A stretch of DNA of 52,939 nucleotides. Source: Chloroherpetonaceae bacterium (GTDB lineage Bacteria > Bacteroidota > Chlorobiia > Chlorobiales > Thermochlorobacteraceae). Below, piece after piece: positions 44,648-52,268 of the stretch. A program made the position numbers and the translations under genes. The number at the start of each line of letters is the position of its first letter. The first letter of the stretch is position 1. The notes beneath the pieces are model-generated. The model searched no databases. It saw only the letters and a list, made by a program, of their open reading frames with translations, and was not told the DNA's origin. The stretch covers positions 1 to 52,939 of the forward strand of contig JANWWA010000018.1 of assembly GCA_025056565.1 (NCBI GenBank), written 5' to 3'.

Positions 44648-44967
44648 ACTTACTTGCAAATTGCCCGCAAGATACGCAAATCTGTGGAGAGCTAAAAGGC
44701 TGCACTTTGAACTCCATACATAACGCTTGAAACTCTTGCCGTTATTGCCGCAGAATCTGGCGGTCTTGCTCCACATTGTGCGGCAAGTTGCTTGAATGAG
44801 ATGGCACTAGCGCAGTGGAGCAGACTTTCTCTCTGTGGGGGCTAAAGTGCAGCGTCTGTTACCCTACCTGCGTCTGGTGCATTTGTGAGAGATTATGCAT
44901 TGTGCTAATCTTGCAGCACTTTTTTGAAAGAGCGATTATCTATTTAACCAACAAACTAACGATTACT
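44648..44967. other. Intergenic region between divergent nuoM and fhs (320 bp)
   Basis: Contains the fhs promoter match (44882-44913). No matching TTG/TAnnTTTG pair was found on the minus strand for nuoM. No gene or stable hairpin was seen. Confidence 0.4.
44882..44913 (+). promoter_or_regulatory. Bacteroidota-type promoter of fhs
   Basis: TTTG at 44882-44885, a 20-nt spacer, TAATCTTG at 44906-44913; one mismatch in the -7 box (C for T). Predicted start near 44920, about 48 nt before the ATG. Confidence 0.5.
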
Positions 44968-46662
44968 ATGTCAATTACAGCGCCTTCTTCAACCCCGAAA
45001 ACTGACCTTGAAATCGCACGCGAGGCAAAGCTGAAGCCAATTGTAGAAGTAGCAGAAAAATTAGGTGTCGGAGGCGAGCACTTAGAGCTATACGGCAAAT
45101 ACAAGGCCAAACTTCCCCTCTCGCTCATTGATATGGAAAAGGCGAAGCGTGGCACTTTGATTCTTGTCTCGGCGATTACACCAACGCCAGCAGGTGAGGG
45201 CAAAACCACCACGACAATTGGTCTTACTGAAGCCTTGAATCGGTTGAACAAAAAGGCAGTAGCTGTCTTGCGTGAGCCATCCTTAGGGCCTGTTTTCGGC
45301 ATCAAAGGTGGCGCGACGGGAGGAGGGTATTCGCAGGTCGTACCGATGGATGAAATTAACTTGCACTTCACGGGTGATTTCCCTGCGATTGAGAAGGCGC
45401 ACAATCTGCTGGCAGCGGTCATTGACAACAATATCCAAAATCGCAAGAATAATCTGGGCATTGAGCCGCGCTCGGTGCGCTGGAAACGCGTCATGGATAT
45501 GAACGACCGAGCGTTACGCAAAATTATCGTTGGCTTAGGCGGAAAAGGCTACGGTATTCCACGCGAGACAGGGTTTGATATTACGGCTGCCTCCGAGGTA
45601 ATGGCGATTCTTTGTATGTCTAACGACCTTTTTGAGCTAAAAGAGCGGCTGGGGAACATCTTCATAGGCTACACGCGCGATAAAAAGCCAGTCTTTGCGC
45701 GCGACCTTAAGGTGCATGGTGCAATGGCAGCCTTGATGAAAGACGCTATCAAGCCCAACTTGGTGCAGACGCTCGAGGGCAATCCGGCGATTATTCACGC
45801 TGGACCATTTGCCAACATTGCGCAGGGCACGAATACAATTATAGCCACGCGCATGGGACTATCGCTGGCCGATTACGCCGTAACAGAAGCAGGATTTGGG
45901 TTTGATTTGGGAGGCGAAAAGTTTCTCAATATCAAATGTCAGTATGGTAACTTCTCTCCAAAGGCTGTTGTGATTGTAGCCACTGTGCGAGCGCTCAAGT
46001 ATCATGGCGGCGCGCCGCTCGACACGCTCAAGCACCCTAATCTTGCTGCACTGAGTATGGGGCTGGCAAATTTGGACAAGCACCTTGAAAATGCACGCCT
46101 TTTTGGCTTACAGCCTGTTGTAGCGGTCAATAAGTTCTACACAGATACGCAGGAAGAGTTGGATTTAGTCGTTAAGCATTGTGCGTCGCTGGGCGTGAAA
46201 GCCGCCATTTCAGAAGTCTGGGCAAGGGGTGGGGCAGGTGCCTTGGAGCTAGCTGAGTATGTCTTGGAAGCGGTAGAGCAAAGTCACGGTTTTGTGCCGC
46301 TCTACGACTGGTCGTGGGGAGTGGAAAAAAAGATTGAGACTATTGCGACCAAGATCTATGGAGCAGAAAAGGTAGTCTATCAAGCGCAAGCACAAGCCGA
46401 TTTGAAGACGATTGAAGCGTTGGGGCTGGACAAGCTGCCGATTTGCATGGCAAAAACACAAAAGTCGCTATCGGATAACCCTGCGCTGATTGGGCGTCCA
46501 AGTGGCTTTACGCTCACCGTGCGTGAAATTGAAATCGCAGCTGGAGCAGGATTCCTAATACCGATTACGGGGGAAATTGTGCGGATGCCCGGTCTGCCTG
46601 AAGTGCCTGCAGCGGAGATAATCGATATTGATGAGCATGGCAATATCGTCGGGCTGTTTTAA
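44968..46662 (+). CDS. fhs: Formate-tetrahydrofolate ligase (10-formyl-THF synthetase)
   Basis: Cytosolic ATP-dependent enzyme making 10-formyl-THF from formate and THF; 564 residues, typical for the family. The nucleotide-binding stretch TPTPAGEGKTTTTIGL, then REPSLGPVFGIKGGATGGGYSQV, NNLGIEPRSVRWKRVMDMNDRALR and the C-terminal RMPGLPEVPAAEIID are hallmark sequences. The ATG at 44968 fits the family; a longer frame from 44815 starts upstream of the predicted promoter and is rejected. The product supplies one-carbon units to Fmt and purine synthesis. Confidence 0.98.
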   Translation: MSITAPSSTPKTDLEIAREAKLKPIVEVAEKLGVGGEHLELYGKYKAKLPLSLIDMEKAKRGTLILVSAITPTPAGEGKTTTTIGLTEALNRLNKKAVAVLREPSLGPVFGIKGGATGGGYSQVVPMDEINLHFTGDFPAIEKAHNLLAAVIDNNIQNRKNNLGIEPRSVRWKRVMDMNDRALRKIIVGLGGKGYGIPRETGFDITAASEVMAILCMSNDLFELKERLGNIFIGYTRDKKPVFARDLKVHGAMAALMKDAIKPNLVQTLEGNPAIIHAGPFANIAQGTNTIIATRMGLSLADYAVTEAGFGFDLGGEKFLNIKCQYGNFSPKAVVIVATVRALKYHGGAPLDTLKHPNLAALSMGLANLDKHLENARLFGLQPVVAVNKFYTDTQEELDLVVKHCASLGVKAAISEVWARGGAGALELAEYVLEAVEQSHGFVPLYDWSWGVEKKIETIATKIYGAEKVVYQAQAQADLKTIEALGLDKLPICMAKTQKSLSDNPALIGRPSGFTLTVREIEIAAGAGFLIPITGEIVRMPGLPEVPAAEIIDIDEHGNIVGLF

Positions 46663-46685
46663 GTAGCGGCAGTGCGCAATAAGGT

Positions 46686-46718
46686 TTGCCCTAATCTGCA
46701 TCAGAAAGGTTAGGGCAA
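46686..46718. terminator. Hairpin between convergent fhs and ABC ATPase genes
   Basis: TTGCCCTAA (46686-46694) pairs perfectly with TTAGGGCAA (46710-46718), 9 bp with a 15-nt loop, 24 bp past fhs. No U-tract follows directly on either strand, so efficiency is uncertain. Confidence 0.5.
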
Positions 46719-46749
46719 CACAGTCTGCCTAAGACAGAAAAAGTTCTCT

Positions 46750-47682
46750 TTAGGCGGGTGGGGTATAGGCTAACCGCGCTGCGCCGGTTTCTCCGACACA
46801 AGAGATAAAGATTTCTTTAAGCGAAGGCTCAGCTAATTCAAAGCGCGTGATGTCTGTATCGCTTCTAATCTGAGTCAGGATATCCTTTGGCGTTGTCCCG
46901 TTCAGTAACTTAAGTTCCACTGACTTAGGTGAGCGGTCAGAAACTTCAACTTTACCTTGCGCAACCAATGCATCAATGAAATGATCGCTGCCCTCAAAAT
47001 CTAAATGCAAATGATTTTTTCCGTAGGCGCGTTTAATCTCGCGAACACTGCCGCCCAGCACTTTTTCACCGTTGTTGATAAGAACAATGGAATCACAGAT
47101 TTTTTCGACTTGTTCCATTCGGTGCGTGGAAAAAAGAATTGTTTTGCCAGCTTTCTTAAGTTCCATAATCACATCCATGATTAACTCGGAGTTGATGGGG
47201 TCTAAGCCAGAGAAGGGTTCATCAAGAATTAGTAACTCTGGCTCGTGCAAGACAACCGAGATAAACTGCACTTTTTGCTGCATTCCTTTAGAGAGTTCTT
47301 CGACCTTTTTTTTGAGCCAAGCGTGAATGTCGAAGCGAGTTGCCCAGTGTTCCACGTGAGCTTTAGCAGCAGAACGTGATAAACCCTTAAGCTCAGCAAA
47401 ATAGAGGAGGGTTTCGCTTACAGTCATTTTTCTGTATAACCCACGCTCTTCAGGAAGGTAGCCAATTTTGTTCTGCAGTTCAGCGCACATTGGTCGGCCG
47501 AGAAACTCCACAGTGCCTTTGTCAGGGTAAGTAATGCCGCAAATCATTCGAATCGTAGAGGTTTTGCCGGCGCCATTCGGCCCTAAGAGTCCAAAAATTT
47601 CGCCTCGCTGCAGTTCGAATGAAAGATTTTTTACGGCAACCTTGTCAGCATATGATTTCGTGACATTGATAAGTTTAAGCAT
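46750..47682 (-). CDS. ABC transporter ATP-binding protein (NatA-like, DUF4162)
   Basis: Cytosolic ATPase subunit of an ABC-2 type exporter, 310 residues. Walker A GPNGAGKTST (34-43), Q-loop IGYLPEERGLYRKMTV, signature LSKGMQQKVQ, Walker B LLILDEPFSGLDP and switch His in FSTHRMEQ are complete. Beyond about residue 215 is the DUF4162 region usual in NatA-like proteins. No permease gene is adjacent; the gene downstream is the convergent fhs and the one upstream codes a pseudouridine synthase, so the membrane partner must be elsewhere. Substrate unknown. Confidence 0.93.
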   Translation of the reverse strand: MLKLINVTKSYADKVAVKNLSFELQRGEIFGLLGPNGAGKTSTIRMICGITYPDKGTVEFLGRPMCAELQNKIGYLPEERGLYRKMTVSETLLYFAELKGLSRSAAKAHVEHWATRFDIHAWLKKKVEELSKGMQQKVQFISVVLHEPELLILDEPFSGLDPINSELIMDVIMELKKAGKTILFSTHRMEQVEKICDSIVLINNGEKVLGGSVREIKRAYGKNHLHLDFEGSDHFIDALVAQGKVEVSDRSPKSVELKLLNGTTPKDILTQIRSDTDITRFELAEPSLKEIFISCVGETGAARLAYTPPA

Positions 47683-47763
47683 AAATTAGCTTGCGATTAA
47701 GAGTGATGTAAAACTGCAAGACAGTTCCTGATGAATTTACTGCGTTTTTTAGGGCAAAGCAAG

Positions 47764-48549
47764 TTAAAATTTCGTGAAATTTCCAAGCACCTCCTCGCGT
47801 GAGCATTCCGTGCAAGTGCCAAACTCTAAAGGCCGGCCATTTAGGAGAGGAGGGCGGGCTGAAATGTCCAAACGGAGCGCTGCAAAGCCAATCCGAAGAA
47901 GCGTCTCAACCCTATAACCCATTGCTTGGAAGAGACGTCGCACTTCTCGATTTTTGCCTTCAGTAAGCGTAAGCTCAACTTCGTAAGAACTGCGCGGGCA
48001 AATTTGGCGCGGTGTTGCAAAGTAGTGCTGACCACGCACCTTGATTTCTACACCGCTTTCTAACTTTTTTAATGCGTCAATGGTCAGTGGTTTATTAAGC
48101 GTAGCAAGATATGTTTTAGGTATATTGTTTTCAGGAAAAGTAAGAAAATTTGCAAGGTCATTGTCGTTTGTGAAAAGTAGAAGTCCGGCTGTATCCATAT
48201 CTAGCCGACCGACTGCAAAGAGACGCTCAGGAATTGCATTAGCTATTAAAAATGCTTGCAAGTCGTCATACACAGTTGCACGACCTAATTCATCAGCGCA
48301 GGTGGTTACAACGCCTCTACGTTTGTTCATGACAACATAGCGCAAAGTTTGTTTGGGTGGCATCTCAATCCCAATTAGCTCAATTTTTGCATTGAGCGGC
48401 ACAAGCATTTCAGGAGAGTCTGCTACGATACCATTTACTTTTACTTTTTTTGCGGCAATCCAGCGCGCAGCTTCCTTCCGAGAGCAAATTCCTTGCTTAG
48501 ACATTACTCGAGCCAGCGAGCGGTATTTGACTGCAGCACGGTGCTTCAT
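47764..48549 (-). CDS. rRNA pseudouridine synthase, RsuA/RluB family
   Basis: Isomerises specific uridines to pseudouridine in ribosomal RNA. The 261-residue protein has an N-terminal S4 RNA-binding domain (SLARVMSKQGICSRKEAARWIAAKKVKVNG) and a catalytic domain with the motif GRLDMDTAGLLLFTND, in which the first Asp is catalytic, and TEGKNREVRRLFQAMGYRVETLLRIGF near the C-terminus. The target position (16S or 23S) cannot be set from sequence. The start is 1 bp after the end of the RND pump gene (48551), so cotranscription and coupling are likely. Confidence 0.93.
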   Translation of the reverse strand: MKHRAAVKYRSLARVMSKQGICSRKEAARWIAAKKVKVNGIVADSPEMLVPLNAKIELIGIEMPPKQTLRYVVMNKRRGVVTTCADELGRATVYDDLQAFLIANAIPERLFAVGRLDMDTAGLLLFTNDNDLANFLTFPENNIPKTYLATLNKPLTIDALKKLESGVEIKVRGQHYFATPRQICPRSSYEVELTLTEGKNREVRRLFQAMGYRVETLLRIGFAALRLDISARPPLLNGRPLEFGTCTECSREEVLGNFTKF

Positions 48550-48550
48550 T

Positions 48551-51500
48551 TTAATGAAGTTTATGGCGTCTCTCGCTAATTAAGAAGATTGCAGGCAAAA
48601 TAAGTAAAACCAAAATTGTGGAAGAAATCATTCCGCCAATCGTGCCAACTGTAAGTCCATACCAGATACTGCTTTTCTCAGCACGAATGAGCATTGGCAA
48701 AAGCGATGCAACTGTAAGCAAGCTGGTCATTAAAATTGGACGGACACGCTCCAGAGAGGCTTCTATGGCTGCAGTTTTTATGCTACTTGTCTTTTGGCTT
48801 TGGGTTTTTGCCATCATTCTGTCCACCAGTATGATAGAGTTATTTACAACAATGCCGCTGAGCAGCAAGAGAGAAGCATAACCGCCTCTGCCGAAATTGG
48901 CATCAAAGAAGTAGAAACTGAGAAATACACCTGCAAGGGCCATCGGCACGGCTAAGATAATTAAAAAAGGTTTCGAGAACGATTCATAGAGCGCAGCAGT
49001 TACAATGAAGACAATCAAAAGAGAAAGCAGCGCAGCAGAGATAAAGTCACCTATATTTTGCGCAGAGAAAGAAAAAAAGTCTGCTTGCTTTGCGTCAATG
49101 CTGTATCCTGGAGGTAGTGGAAATCGAGAAAGGACATTTTCTATGTAGCGCTGCCCGAAATCATAACGACCTTTGTAGTTGAGCGTAATCCACCGCTGAT
49201 ATTGCTGATTTTCACGCAAAATTTCGGAAAGAATTTTCTGCTGCTCAATGCGAACTAAGTCAGAGAGCCGAACCGATGCAAGTTTCTCATGATAGGTATC
49301 AAATGATAAATCGCTTGTAGAATACTGTGCAGCTTCTCTGAATTTAATTTCTGCTTGATATTCACGACTATCCACTACGAGCTGCATCAGCGACATTGTG
49401 CCACTAGCTTTCCGCTGGATTGTGCTCAGCACATTTGGCAACGATATGTCGTAGTTTCTTAATGCATTGCGCCTAAGGTTTAGCACAATTTCGCTTCCGC
49501 TCTCGAGGTAGCCAAATGCTTTGTCAATTCTGCAATTATCCACTCTTGGATTTTTTTCCAACTCCTCTTTCAGTTTTTCGCATAGCGTTTTCAATTTTTC
49601 GTAATTGTAGCCTAAGGCTTTCAGGCGAAACGAACTAAATTCGCTGCTGCCTGAAAAGAAGCCAGGGCCGTAGCCATAAACGGCAATCGATGCACCGCCA
49701 ACCCTTGCACCAATTGCCGTAAGATGTGCTTTCACAATGTATGGCAAACCGATGGGAGCATCTTTGGAAAAATATACAGTAATCTCTGCATCTTCTCCAT
49801 TGATCTCAGTTACAAATTTTTCTATGCCTTGCTGATACTCCAAAAGCGGCTTTTCAAATCGAGATGCAATTTCATTGAGGCGTTCAGGGCTGGTGCCTTG
49901 CGGCGCATTAATGCTAATGCCGAGATAGGTGTCGCCAACATAGCCAAAGAATTCAGAACGGGGAACATATTTGTAAAAGAGATATGAACTGCCGCCTAAT
50001 ATGTAGTTCAAATACGGTTTTGCCAGAAGAAAATACTCGCTGCCGAGCGTGGCGTTATAGATGTTTTCCAGAACGGTTCGTTCAGGCGTTTTTTCATCGC
50101 CTAATTTGTCAGGCAAAAGATAAATCGGAATGCCTATTAAGAGAATGGCAAGCATAATAAATCGCTTTGGCCTGTCCAAAACGTAGTTCAGCGTCGCTCG
50201 ATAGACATCCGACAACCACGTTTCAACTTTAGAAGACGTTTTAATTTTAACATTTTTCGCGCCTAAATGAAATACGAGCGAAGGAATCAGCGTGAAAGAA
50301 ATGACCAAAGACGCCAACAGTGAGACGGAAATTGAGACGACAAATTCAATGAAATAGAGGCGGATTTCGTCAGGCAAGAAAAGAATGGGCAAAAGCGCAC
50401 CAATAGTGGTCAGAGTAGAGGCAAGCACGGGGAGGAAGACCTCGGCAGTTGCTGCGGCAATCAGCTCATCTTTCGCTTTATTCATCCAGAGCCGTCGCTC
50501 AATGTTGTCCATCACGACGACCGCATTGTCAGTTAGAATGCCAAAGACCAATATCATTCCTGCAATCGTAATCAGGTTCAGGCTGTAGCCCAGCGCAGAG
50601 AGCGCCAGCACGCTTGCCGACAGTGCAAAAGCGATGTTTAGAATGACAATGAGCGTCAGGCGAGCGTTTCTCAGGAAGAAAAATAAGACGAGAAGAACCG
50701 CAATAAGCGCGATTGCTAAATCTTTGACGAGGTTATCAAGTTCGCGCCGCAAAGGCTCAGTGCGGTCAATCGCTTTGACATATGTCAGTGCGCTTAAATC
50801 GTGCGCAATCACGTTTTGAATCGTTGCTTCGACAGCGTCAGCAAGTTTGAGACTGTTAGAATTTGCTTCCCGACTGATAGCCATTGTAACAGCGTCTTTA
50901 GCATTAATGCGGAAGTAGCGCATTTGTTCGGGCATTTCAATGCGCACTTTGGCGACATCGCGCAGCTTAATAAATCGCATCGGAGTGCTTGTGCCGCCCA
51001 AAACAGCGGGCTTGATGACAATTTGTTCAAGTTCGGTCAGCGAGCGGATGGACGTTTCGGCGCGCAATGAAACATATCGCTGATTATGAATCACTTTTCC
51101 AAAACTTTTGCGCAAGCTCACTTGGCTGAGGGTAGCTTGAATGTCCTCTATGCTAACGCCCAAAGCGCGCATAGCCGTCTCATCTAGCTCAATGATAAGT
51201 CGCTCAGTTTCTGCACCGTAAATCACAATCTCGCCAATCCCTTCTAACCCGTTTAGCAGCGGCACAAGGTATTTTTCTAGTTGCTCTTTAATAAGTGCAG
51301 GTGAAATTTCAATGTCGGACTTAGGGAAAAATTGATAGACCAGAAAGCCCTGCAAATCCCGAAACTCCTTCGGCACATATTTTTCTAGTGTCGGGCGCGA
51401 AACGCCTGCTGGGAGAGCCTGCCAAAGCTCTTCCAGACGTTCCATCAATTCCACTTTTATTAAATTCGCATCAGCGTCTTTTTCAAATTCCAGATAAACG

Positions 51501-51772
51501 AGCGACAGTCCTTCGCGCGTGCGCGACGTGACTTTTTTTACCCCTCGAATCGCTGCGGCGACTTCCTCGATTTTCGCCGTCACTTGCGCTACCATTTGCT
51601 CGGGCGACGCATTGCGCCAAGTCGCGCGGATAGAGATGCGCGGAAATTCCGCTTCCGGCGACGTGGAAATAGGCAATTTGATTCCGAAAAATATAGATAG
51701 TCCCAATACCAACGCTCCAGCCATGCTCAGCGCAACGGGACGATAAAGCAAAGCTTGAAGAATGCGCGTCAT
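48551..51772 (-). CDS. RND family efflux pump, inner-membrane subunit
   Basis: A full-length 1073-residue RND transporter with the expected two-fold plan: helix 1 (SMAGALVLGLSIFFGI), large periplasmic domain, helices 2-6 (about 340-520), second periplasmic domain, helices 8-12 (about 900-1065). In helix 4 the proton-relay region reads FGILTDNAVVVMDN: the first Asp is kept, and the second of the Asp-Asp pair known in AcrB is Asn. In helix 10-11 GIVVNNSIILVDR is present. It is not of the CzcA-metal type at this motif. No periplasmic adaptor or TolC-like gene is adjacent. The upstream 496 bp holds repeats and no recognisable promoter. Substrate unknown. Confidence 0.93.
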   Translation of the reverse strand: MTRILQALLYRPVALSMAGALVLGLSIFFGIKLPISTSPEAEFPRISIRATWRNASPEQMVAQVTAKIEEVAAAIRGVKKVTSRTREGLSLVYLEFEKDADANLIKVELMERLEELWQALPAGVSRPTLEKYVPKEFRDLQGFLVYQFFPKSDIEISPALIKEQLEKYLVPLLNGLEGIGEIVIYGAETERLIIELDETAMRALGVSIEDIQATLSQVSLRKSFGKVIHNQRYVSLRAETSIRSLTELEQIVIKPAVLGGTSTPMRFIKLRDVAKVRIEMPEQMRYFRINAKDAVTMAISREANSNSLKLADAVEATIQNVIAHDLSALTYVKAIDRTEPLRRELDNLVKDLAIALIAVLLVLFFFLRNARLTLIVILNIAFALSASVLALSALGYSLNLITIAGMILVFGILTDNAVVVMDNIERRLWMNKAKDELIAAATAEVFLPVLASTLTTIGALLPILFLPDEIRLYFIEFVVSISVSLLASLVISFTLIPSLVFHLGAKNVKIKTSSKVETWLSDVYRATLNYVLDRPKRFIMLAILLIGIPIYLLPDKLGDEKTPERTVLENIYNATLGSEYFLLAKPYLNYILGGSSYLFYKYVPRSEFFGYVGDTYLGISINAPQGTSPERLNEIASRFEKPLLEYQQGIEKFVTEINGEDAEITVYFSKDAPIGLPYIVKAHLTAIGARVGGASIAVYGYGPGFFSGSSEFSSFRLKALGYNYEKLKTLCEKLKEELEKNPRVDNCRIDKAFGYLESGSEIVLNLRRNALRNYDISLPNVLSTIQRKASGTMSLMQLVVDSREYQAEIKFREAAQYSTSDLSFDTYHEKLASVRLSDLVRIEQQKILSEILRENQQYQRWITLNYKGRYDFGQRYIENVLSRFPLPPGYSIDAKQADFFSFSAQNIGDFISAALLSLLIVFIVTAALYESFSKPFLIILAVPMALAGVFLSFYFFDANFGRGGYASLLLLSGIVVNNSIILVDRMMAKTQSQKTSSIKTAAIEASLERVRPILMTSLLTVASLLPMLIRAEKSSIWYGLTVGTIGGMISSTILVLLILPAIFLISERRHKLH

Positions 51773-52268
51773 CGTTTCAGAAGTGATTTTGCGTTACAGT
51801 AACATTAGGCTGTATTGACATCCTGCGCAGGATAAATGGCAGCGTCATCTCAGCAGTTGCGCAAAAACGAACTCTCATTCCAAGCGCAGCGAGGCATCTA
51901 ACCTCACCCCCGATTCCGACTGTGGCGGAATCTTTCCCCTCTCCTTGCTAAGGAGAGGGGGTTAGGAGTGAGGTGGCTCTCCAAGCGCAAGCCTTGACGA
52001 GCGTTAAGACAGAAGGAGAGGAGTGAGGTGGATTCTCCCCCTCACTCCTCTCAGGGTCAGAATAATCCAATGCGTCTGGATTGTTCGTCGCAGTCAGACG
52101 ATTGTTGAAGCGCGTTAGACGAAAATTTAATTTGCCAACGCGACATTTCAGCGCTTAACACCCGGCTTGGATGTGCGCTTGCAACTTAAAACGCGCTGCC
52201 TTAACTTCCAACGCAACTTTTCCCGAAAGCATTGCCCGAAACGAAGACGCGCAAATGACCTTGACCCG
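51773..52268. other. Intergenic region with palindromes between RND and HTH genes (496 bp)
   Basis: Holds the palindrome cluster at 51902-52052. The rest shows no family-like gene. The HTH frame is open back to 52131, with TTG/GTG codons at 52167, 52173 and 52179, so part of 52131-52268 may be coding. Confidence 0.5.
51902..52052. repeat. Cluster of three hairpin palindromes (intergenic repeat element)
   Basis: Three perfect inverted repeats lie in 150 bp: GATTCCG/CGGAATC (51912-51918, 51926-51932); CCCCTCTCCTT-GCT-AAGGAGAGGGG (51936-51960); and GAGAGGAGTGAGG with CCTCACTCCTCTC (52016-52028, 52040-52052). An outer pair CCTCAC/GTGAGG (51902-51907, 51968-51973) encloses the first two. The motif GAGTGAGGTGG occurs twice (51967-51976 region and 52021-52031). 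It resembles the dispersed palindromic elements found in many bacterial genomes; copy number cannot be judged here. Confidence 0.8.

Noticed and set aside
44815-44967. N-terminal extension of Fhs from an upstream start at 44815
   Set aside because: It lies upstream of or over the promoter match, is Cys/Trp-rich and unlike the family; ATG 44968 gives the normal length.
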